From assembly GCA_905215595.1 (NCBI GenBank), contig CAJMQZ010000006.1, forward strand, positions 1 to 35,117: a stretch of 35,117 nt of DNA. The letters run 5' to 3'. Shown here in pieces: positions 30,106-35,117 of this stretch (its first letter is position 1; each line of letters starts with the position of its first letter). The notes beneath the pieces were generated by a model, which had not been told where the DNA came from, did not search any database, and saw only the letters and a list, made by a program, of their open reading frames with translations. The position numbers and the translations under genes were made by a program. This DNA comes from an uncultured bacterium (GTDB lineage: Bacteria > Bacillota > Clostridia > Oscillospirales > Ruminococcaceae).

Positions 30106-30212
30106 GGTGCACACCCCCTTTGCATTTCTGTGGGTAGTCTGCCCCGCAGTCTGCGCCCCGATACGCCGGACGAACCCCGCAGACAATGATTGACACCTGA
30201 TATGAGGAGCTT

Positions 30213-31886
30213 ATGAAAAACAAAAATCTTTCTTGGGCGGGGGCGCTGTTCGTCTTTGCCCTGCTGCTGTGGTGCACGGCGGTGACCCCCGGTAAGGTAG
30301 CCGACCCCGCCACCTACACCTGTGCGGTGTACAGCACCTTCTTTTCCCTGCTGCCGCCGGTCATTGCCATCGTGCTGGCGCTGAACACCAAGGAGGTGTA
30401 CACCTCGCTGTTGGTGGGCATTGCCTCCGGTGCGCTGCTGTATGCCAACGGCAACCTTGAGCTGGCGCTGAACACCCTGTTCTTCAACGAGGACGGCGGC
30501 ATGATCACCAAGCTGTCGGACTCCGGCAACGTGGGCATTCTGGCCTTTCTGGTCATGCTGGGCATTCTGGTGGCGCTGATGAACAAGGCGGGCGGCTCGG
30601 CGGCCTTCGGGCGCTGGGCCTCCACCCACATCCACAGCCGGGCGGGCGCACAGTTTGCCACCCTGCTGCTGGGCGTGATGATCTTTGTGGACGACTACTT
30701 CAACTGCCTGACCGTGGGTTCGGTGATGCGCCCGGTGACCGACCGGCAGAAGGTGTCCCGCGCAAAGCTGGCCTACCTGATCGATTCCACCGCCGCGCCC
30801 ATCTGCATCATTGCGCCGGTGTCCAGCTGGGCGGCTGCCGTTACCTCCAGCGTGCCGGAGGGCTCCGGCATCAACGGCTTTACCATGTTCCTGCGCACCA
30901 TTCCTTATAACTATTACGCCGTCCTGACCGTGGTGATGAGCCTGTTCCTCATCTTTACCGGGGCAGAGTTCGGCCCCATGAAGCTGAACGAGGACAACGC
31001 CAAGAATGGCGACCTGTTCACCACCACCGACCGTCCCTACGGTGACGATGTGGACGACGGCTCGGACACGAACGGCCACGTCATCGACCTGCTTGCGCCG
31101 GTGCTGGTGCTGATCGCGGCCTGCATCTTCGGCATGGTGTACACCGGCGGCTTCTTTGAGGGCGTGGACTTCATCACTGCCTTTGCGGACTGCAACGCCT
31201 CGGCGGGTCTGGTGCTGGGCAGCAGCATTGCCCTGCTGTTCACCTTTGTATTTTACCGGGTGCGCAGCGTGATGACCTTTCAGGACTTTGCCGCCTGCAT
31301 CCCCGAGGGCTTCAAGGCCATGGTCAGCCCCATGCTGATCTTGTCCCTTGCATGGACGCTGTCCGGCATGACCGGCCTGCTGGGCGCAAAGTATTATGTG
31401 GCAAACCTGCTGGGCAGCTCTGCGGCGGCTTTGCAGTATCTGCTGCCGGTCATCATCTTCCTTGTGGCGGTGTTCCTTGCCTTTGCCACCGGCACTTCCT
31501 GGGGCACCTTCTCCATCCTGATCCCCATCGTCTGCCACGCCTTCCCGGACGGCGAGATGCTGGTGGTTTCTATTGCCGCCTGCCTGTCCGGCGCGGTGTG
31601 CGGCGACCACTGCTCCCCCATCTCAGATACCACCATCATGGCCTCGGCGGGCGCACATTGCAGCCATGTGAACCACGTTTCCACCCAGCTGCCCTACGCC
31701 ATTACGGCGGCGGCCTGCTCGGCGGTGTGCTACATCATCACCGGCCTTGCACAGGCGGTGCTGGGCAGCAGCGCAAGCCTTGTCACCTCGCTGGTGCTGC
31801 TGGTGGTTGCCATCGTGCTGGAACTGGCGGTGCTCAGCGTCATCCGCGCCCGCACCCGGGCAAAAACTTCCGGGGATGCTGTGTAA
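30213..31886 (+). CDS. NhaC-family Na+/H+ antiporter
   Basis: This 557-residue protein has about twelve transmembrane helices and belongs to the NhaC superfamily (COG1757), exchanging sodium for protons, or related organic ions, across the membrane. Characteristic parts are GVMIFVDDYFNCLTVGSVMRPVTD, LAYLIDSTAAPICIIAPVSSWAA, FATGTSWGTFSILIPI and GAVCGDHCSPISDTTIMAS, all near-perfect family motifs with their polar residues inside helices. GAGGAG is right before the ATG. It stands upstream of a MarR gene in the same direction. Substrate could also be an amino acid-type pair, as in some NhaC relatives. Confidence 0.93.
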   Translation: MKNKNLSWAGALFVFALLLWCTAVTPGKVADPATYTCAVYSTFFSLLPPVIAIVLALNTKEVYTSLLVGIASGALLYANGNLELALNTLFFNEDGGMITKLSDSGNVGILAFLVMLGILVALMNKAGGSAAFGRWASTHIHSRAGAQFATLLLGVMIFVDDYFNCLTVGSVMRPVTDRQKVSRAKLAYLIDSTAAPICIIAPVSSWAAAVTSSVPEGSGINGFTMFLRTIPYNYYAVLTVVMSLFLIFTGAEFGPMKLNEDNAKNGDLFTTTDRPYGDDVDDGSDTNGHVIDLLAPVLVLIAACIFGMVYTGGFFEGVDFITAFADCNASAGLVLGSSIALLFTFVFYRVRSVMTFQDFAACIPEGFKAMVSPMLILSLAWTLSGMTGLLGAKYYVANLLGSSAAALQYLLPVIIFLVAVFLAFATGTSWGTFSILIPIVCHAFPDGEMLVVSIAACLSGAVCGDHCSPISDTTIMASAGAHCSHVNHVSTQLPYAITAAACSAVCYIITGLAQAVLGSSASLVTSLVLLVVAIVLELAVLSVIRARTRAKTSGDAV

Positions 31887-31890
31887 AAAT

Positions 31891-31914
31891 CCCGCTATGC
31901 AGCGGGGCATTTTC
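31891..31914 (+). terminator. Weak terminator after nhaC
   Basis: CCCGCT-ATGC-AGCGGG is followed by GCATTTTCG. The 6-bp stem and short T-run predict partial termination only. Confidence 0.4.
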
Positions 31915-31967
31915 GTGGTATACTAGCCGTATAGCAAGAAAACTAAAGCATTGGAGGCGCATGACCC

Positions 31968-32423
31968 ATGCTGGAAAAAGCTTTTCAGGACGTCTATACC
32001 AAATTCAAGCTGCATTTTTATCAGAACGTGTTCCAGCGCTTTGCCACCCGTGAGGCTACCCTGACCACGGTGGAATCCTTCTGCATGGAGGGCATCATGG
32101 CCATGGGCGAGCCCACCATTGCGGAGTTTTCCCGCATGATGCAGATCTCCACCCCCAATGCGGCGTACAAGATCGGCAGTCTGGTGAAAAAGGGCTATGT
32201 GGAAAAGATCCAGTCCACCACCGACCGGCGGGAGTACCACCTGCGCCCCACCCAGAAGTATATCGACTACTACAACATCAGCTACTCGTATCTGCACACC
32301 GTAGTGGAGCGTGCCCGGCAGCGCTTTACCCCCGAGGAATGCGCTAAACTGGAACAGATGCTTACCATCGTGAGCACCGAGCTGATGCCGGAACTGGACC
32401 TGCTGAAAAAAGGCGAGGCATAA
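31968..32423 (+). CDS. MarR-family transcription regulator
   Basis: This 151-residue dimeric winged-helix regulator shows the MarR order: helix 1 (EKAFQDVYTKFKLHFYQNVF), HTH with TIAEFSRMMQISTPNAAYKIGSLVKKGYVEK, the wing QSTTDRREYHLRPT, and C-terminal dimerisation helices. The DRR(E) wing motif is intact. GGAGG lies ten bases before the ATG. Regulated genes are unknown; the antiporter before it and the diverging surroundings are candidates. Confidence 0.93.
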   Translation: MLEKAFQDVYTKFKLHFYQNVFQRFATREATLTTVESFCMEGIMAMGEPTIAEFSRMMQISTPNAAYKIGSLVKKGYVEKIQSTTDRREYHLRPTQKYIDYYNISYSYLHTVVERARQRFTPEECAKLEQMLTIVSTELMPELDLLKKGEA

Positions 32424-32437
32424 GAACGATAAAACGC

Positions 32438-32478
32438 AAAGACGGGCAGCCTGCGGGCTGCCCGTCTTTGTTCTTGTC
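32438..32478. terminator. Terminator between the MarR and nucleotidyltransferase genes
   Basis: AAAGACGGGCAGCC (32438-32451) pairs with GGCTGCCCGTCTTT (32456-32469) and is followed by GTTCTTG. The genes on either side converge on it. Confidence 0.8.
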
Positions 32479-32506
32479 AAGATGATTTTACGCGATCAGG
32501 AAGCAT

Positions 32507-33427
32507 TTACTTCCATAGGTTTTCAGGATACTGACCCTCGGCAGTCTTGCGGGCGATGGCATCCATCACCAAAGGCTTATCCTCCCGGTAGGTGACGCCG
32601 AACCACTTATCCGTGCTGCGCAGCACCTGAATTTTTGCCTTGTGCTCCTCGATCAGCTCGGTCACCACCAGCGGCAGGAAATACTCGCACTTCAGGGGGT
32701 TCACCGGCAGATTCTCGGTCAGCCAGCCCGCAAAGCGCTGCTCGGCCTCGTCCAGAAAGCTCTTGCCGAAGCCCCACAGGTTCATGCTCACGGGGGTGTC
32801 GCCGGGCAGATCCACCCAGCTCTCACCGCCGTCCTCGGTGTAGTGTGCGCCGCCATCGCAGGGCTCGATGCGGGTGCGCTCGGTCACGCTTTGCAGGGTG
32901 CCGTCCTCGTTTTTGATGCACACGCCGCGTGCCACGCTGCCGTTCTCGGACAGGGTGTTCTTCAACAGGTAGCTGACCATGCAGTAACGGTAGAAATCAT
33001 CATCGGCGTGGGTGGACAGGTAATCGTACATCACCTGAAAAGCCTCCGGGCCGTAGTAGTCGTCCGCATTGATGACCGCAAAGGGGCCGTCGATGAGGGG
33101 CTTTGCAGCCAGCACGGCGTGGCAGGTGCCCCAAGGCTTTACGCGGCCCTCCGGCACGGCAAAGCCGGCGGGCAGTTCCTCCAGCTGCTGAAAAGCGTAC
33201 TTCACGTTCATTGCTTTGGCCACGCGGTCGCCGATGGCTGCCTTGAAGGCGTCCTCGATCTCGTGCTTGATGACAAAGATCACGGTCTCAAAGCCGGCGC
33301 GGCGGGCGTCGTAGAGGGAGTAGTCCATAATGACCTGTCCGTTGGGACCCACCGGGTCGATCTGCTTCATGCCGCCGTAGCGGCTGCCCATGCCGGCTGC
33401 CATGACGACCAGTACCGGTTTATTCAT
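32507..33427 (-). CDS. Sugar-phosphate type nucleotidyltransferase
   Basis: This 306-residue enzyme belongs to the NTP_transferase family, which joins a nucleotide to a sugar phosphate or a related phosphate acceptor. The N-terminal nucleotide loop is VVMAAGMGSRYGGMKQ (G-x-G-x-R) and the metal-binding segment is AVINADDYYGPEAF. The VKPWGTCHAVLAA stretch and the later SVARGVCIK and MNLWGF segments match the group of uncharacterised NDP-sugar synthases in Firmicutes. The start is the second ATG, eight bases after GGAGG. No glycan or teichoic acid genes are close by, so the acceptor is unknown. Confidence 0.88.
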   Translation of the reverse strand: MNKPVLVVMAAGMGSRYGGMKQIDPVGPNGQVIMDYSLYDARRAGFETVIFVIKHEIEDAFKAAIGDRVAKAMNVKYAFQQLEELPAGFAVPEGRVKPWGTCHAVLAAKPLIDGPFAVINADDYYGPEAFQVMYDYLSTHADDDFYRYCMVSYLLKNTLSENGSVARGVCIKNEDGTLQSVTERTRIEPCDGGAHYTEDGGESWVDLPGDTPVSMNLWGFGKSFLDEAEQRFAGWLTENLPVNPLKCEYFLPLVVTELIEEHKAKIQVLRSTDKWFGVTYREDKPLVMDAIARKTAEGQYPENLWK

Positions 33428-33523
33428 CTTCATTTCCTCCTGTATCTGCCGGGGTTTCCGGCGTTGTAACGTTCTGAGGCTATTATACACTGCTTCGCCG
33501 CCCGTGGCAAGGTGCAGAGAGAT

Positions 33524-33708
33524 ACCCCTTCCGTCATCGCCTGCGGCGATGCCACCCGTTCCCCACTCTGTCGCTAACGCGACATCTCTCCCCGGCCGGG
33601 GAGAGTCTGTCCAAGGGGACGGCTTCAGTGGTGGAGGCAAAGTTTTCGGCACAGCCCAAAGGCGTCCCCTTGGGGGAGCTGGCGAGCGTAGCGAGACTGA
33701 GGGGGTTG
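33524..33708. repeat. Composite repeat: CCCCTTCCGTC family plus a right-end fragment
   Basis: 33524-33623 holds the CCCCTTCCGTC...CCAAGGGGACGG type repeat with stem-loops CATCGCC/GGCGATG, GTCGC/GCGAC and CTCTCCCCGGCCGGGGAGAG. At 33655-33708 comes a right-end piece, GGGGGAGCTGGCGAGCG...CTGAGGGGG, like that after copy 6. The gap 33428-33790 has no gene. Confidence 0.65.
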
Positions 33709-33792
33709 GCTGGGCGAGCTACCCCGTCTGCATCCCCGGCTCCCCCCGCCATACCAAATTTACATATAATGCAATTTTTAGTTGCCAAACTA

Positions 33793-33821
33793 TTGTCTTT
33801 TTCTGGAAAGTATTGTATACT
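33793..33821 (+). promoter_or_regulatory. Promoter of the small membrane protein gene
   Basis: TTGTCT (33793-33798) and TATACT (33816-33821) are 17 bp apart. Shortly after the expected start of transcription lies GCAAGT-GTT-ACTTGC (33835-33849), a perfect short palindrome. Confidence 0.7.
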
Positions 33822-33913
33822 CGTCCTGTTAAATGCAAGTGTTACTTGCCAAAGTATCCGAATATTTGAAAAGAAACACTTGTCAATACAGACGAGAAAG
33901 AGAGGACACCCCT

Positions 33914-34435
33914 ATGAACGAGACCGTAACCAAGCGCTTTCTGCTTTACTTCCGCCTGATGCTGCTGGTCTGGATCCTGATTGCAAATGCCGTCATCCAC
34001 CTGACCGGCATGGAGTACAGCTGGCTGATCTTCCTGAGCAATATCATGATGTTCACGCTGGAAGGCGATGTGAAGGATCGCTTCGTCACCGTTGAGCTGG
34101 GTGGTCTTGTGGGTCTGATCCTCACTGTGATCGCTCTGCTTTCCATCACGGCCCTGACCCCGGTGCTGGGCGGCTTCTTCGGCTTCCTCATCCCGCTGGC
34201 CGTGGTGCTGTTCATCCTCATCATCCTGCACCCCTACGCACCCAAGGTGCTGAACAACGTGGGCTTTGCCTACCTGACCGTGGCCTGCATTGATATCCCT
34301 GCCCTGACCGCCCATCTGCCGCAGTTCTTTATCACCTTCATCGTGGGCTCTGTGCTCTTTAACGGTGTCTGCGTGCTGCTGATGAAGCCCGCTAAGGCGC
34401 TGGCTGTGCGCAGCGTGGAGAAGCAGGGCGCATAA
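33914..34435 (+). CDS. Small multi-span membrane protein of unknown function
   Basis: This 173-residue protein has about five hydrophobic helices: residues 8-30 (FLLYFRLMLLVWILIANAVI), 36-50, 60-80 (LGGLVGLILTVIALLSITAL), 86-108 and 115-160. A charged segment LEGDVKDRFVTVE lies between helices 2 and 3. The C-terminus is basic and cytoplasmic-looking. I do not recognise the family; general layout is that of small permease-like or DUF1097-like proteins, but that is a guess. The start is the ATG after GAGAGGAC; an earlier in-frame start lies in the leader hairpin area and is rejected. The gene has its own promoter and is followed by the thrS leader. Confidence 0.8.
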   Translation: MNETVTKRFLLYFRLMLLVWILIANAVIHLTGMEYSWLIFLSNIMMFTLEGDVKDRFVTVELGGLVGLILTVIALLSITALTPVLGGFFGFLIPLAVVLFILIILHPYAPKVLNNVGFAYLTVACIDIPALTAHLPQFFITFIVGSVLFNGVCVLLMKPAKALAVRSVEKQGA

Positions 34436-34460
34436 AAAAGTATATTTCTGCCGCTATCCC

Positions 34461-34489
34461 TTGATTTTTTTGCTCTGGCGTGCTACAAT
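34461..34489 (+). promoter_or_regulatory. Promoter of thrS
   Basis: TTGATT (34461-34466) and TACAAT (34484-34489) with a 17-bp spacer place the start of transcription near 34496, right before the T-box leader. Confidence 0.75.
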
Positions 34490-34495
34490 CAGCGT

Positions 34496-34777
34496 AGTTT
34501 CATCCTGTCCAAAACATTGATGCGGACAAACTGAAGCCCCGCTTTTCATGCCGCAGAGAGGGCTGCCCCGGGTTTCCGGGTGCTGCAAGCAGCCTGCCAT
34601 GACCCCGGCTTCTACCACCGCAGAGTGCAGAGGCGAACCTCTGCCGGGCGTGCCCGTTACAGCACAGCGAGAGGCGCTGCCCGGGCCGGGCGGCGCAATT
34701 CGGGTGGAACCGTGGAACGCTGTGGACTTTTTCAGGCGCTTCATCCCGTTGGTAAATGCGGGATGAAGCGCTTTTTT
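34496..34777 (+). ncRNA. T-box riboswitch controlling thrS (threonine specifier ACC)
   Basis: The leader senses uncharged tRNA-Thr and allows read-through when it is bound. The T-box proper, GGGTGGAACCGTGG, is at 34702-34715, one base off the usual GGGTGGAACCGCG. At the base of Stem I TGCGG (34521-34525) pairs with CCGCA (34618-34622), and AAGCC (34534-34538) with GGCTT (34607-34611). The internal loop between them shows CTACCA on its 3' side, that is, specifier codon ACC (34614-34616, threonine) followed by the customary purine. The terminator follows at 34736. Confidence 0.92.
34736..34777 (+). terminator. Regulated terminator of the thrS T-box
   Basis: GCGCTTCATCCCG (34736-34748) pairs perfectly with CGGGATGAAGCGC (34759-34771), followed by TTTTTT. 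Confidence 0.93.
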
Positions 34778-34812
34778 GTTATCTGTTTTATCTGTCAAAG
34801 GAGAATGCAACC

Positions 34813-35117
34813 ATGAAGATCATCTATAAGGACGGCCATGTGGACGAGTGCCCGCAGGACCAGGAACTGCACGTCATCCGCCATACCGCAGCCCACATCA
34901 TGGCACAGGCCATCAAGCGCCTGTACCCGCAGGCGGACTTTGCCTTCGGCCCCGCCACCGAGAACGGCTTCTACTACGACGTCGATCTGGGCGACCAGAA
35001 GCTGAGCGACGAGGATCTGGCCAACATCGAAAAAGAGATGCGCAAGATCGTCAAGGAGAACCTGCCCATCAAGCCCTTCATCCTGCCCCGCGCCGAGGCC
35101 GTGAAGCTGATGGAAGA
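34813..35117 (+). CDS. thrS: Threonyl-tRNA synthetase (5' part; gene runs off the right edge)
   Basis: The first 101 codons encode the editing-domain start of threonyl-tRNA synthetase, which charges tRNA-Thr. VIRHTAAHIMAQAIKRLYPQ and FGPATENGFYYDVDL are the classic ThrRS N2 segments. Only about 20 residues precede them, whereas long ThrRS has a TGS domain of about 60 residues there. So this is the short form without TGS, as far as can be seen. AAAGGAG lies upstream of the ATG. The catalytic and anticodon domains are outside the window. Expression should be governed by the T-box directly before it. Confidence 0.95.
   Translation, partial: MKIIYKDGHVDECPQDQELHVIRHTAAHIMAQAIKRLYPQADFAFGPATENGFYYDVDLGDQKLSDEDLANIEKEMRKIVKENLPIKPFILPRAEAVKLME

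Noticed and set aside
29928..31610. Minus-strand open frame of 560 codons
   Set aside because: Antisense of the NhaC antiporter; no recognisable domain and highly biased composition. Only its last part is also covered by the accepted 51-residue gene, in another frame.

Overview
The window looks like chromosomal DNA of a GC-rich (roughly 60%) Firmicute, most likely a Faecalibacterium-type member of the Oscillospiraceae/Ruminococcaceae. The grounds are a threonyl-tRNA synthetase gene led by a T-box, Rnf-type membrane subunits, Gram-positive style ribosome binding sites (GGAGG), -35/-10 promoters with 17-bp spacers, and an abundant intergenic palindromic repeat (CCCTCTCAG...CTGAGAGGG). The genus is an inference; no 16S or taxonomic marker was searched.

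Layout. 1-2.3 kb: start of a serine/threonine:Na+ symporter gene, a GNAT acetyltransferase and a solo AraC-type DNA-binding domain, separated by repeats. 3-7.4 kb: a phosphate uptake operon, pstS-pstC-pstA-pstB-phoU, on the minus strand. It carries an internal terminator-like hairpin, two kinds of palindromic insert, and an in-frame amber codon in phoU. 7.7-11.7 kb: two small twin-arginine lipoproteins, a MATE exporter (+) and a twin-arginine secreted alpha/beta hydrolase. 11.9-20.2 kb: a tightly packed eight-gene minus-strand operon, rpe-rnfD-rnfE-rnfA-DUF4015-DUF1015-DEAD helicase-rlmA. 20.7-22.9 kb: an overlapping response regulator/sensor kinase pair. 23.2-26.2 kb (+): an HTH-Fic protein, ychF and MTA/SAH nucleosidase. 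26.3-29.1 kb (-): a zinc/cadmium module with an ArsR/SmtB sensor, a free HMA metallochaperone and a P1B-2 ATPase. 29.5-32.4 kb: an FlK-like thioesterase, a 51-aa protein on the opposite strand, an NhaC antiporter and a MarR regulator. 32.5-35.1 kb: a sugar-nucleotide type nucleotidyltransferase (-), a small membrane protein and the T-box-thrS unit, cut by the window edge.

Most notable. The RnfA and RnfE homologues have lost all four cysteines that in known Rnf/Na+-NQR complexes hold the intramembrane iron-sulfur centre (Ser, Ser, Ala and Pro instead). They sit with RnfD in an operon without rnfC, rnfG or rnfB. This may be an undescribed, rewired relative of the Rnf complex. Second, six complete copies of a 119-155 bp inverted-repeat element keep their hairpins through compensatory changes, which points to a structure-dependent mobile or RNA element. 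Third, the spacer upstream of the metal ATPase holds six phased DnaA-box-like 9-mers. Fourth, a perfect 13-bp inverted repeat overlaps the promoter of the HTH-Fic gene.
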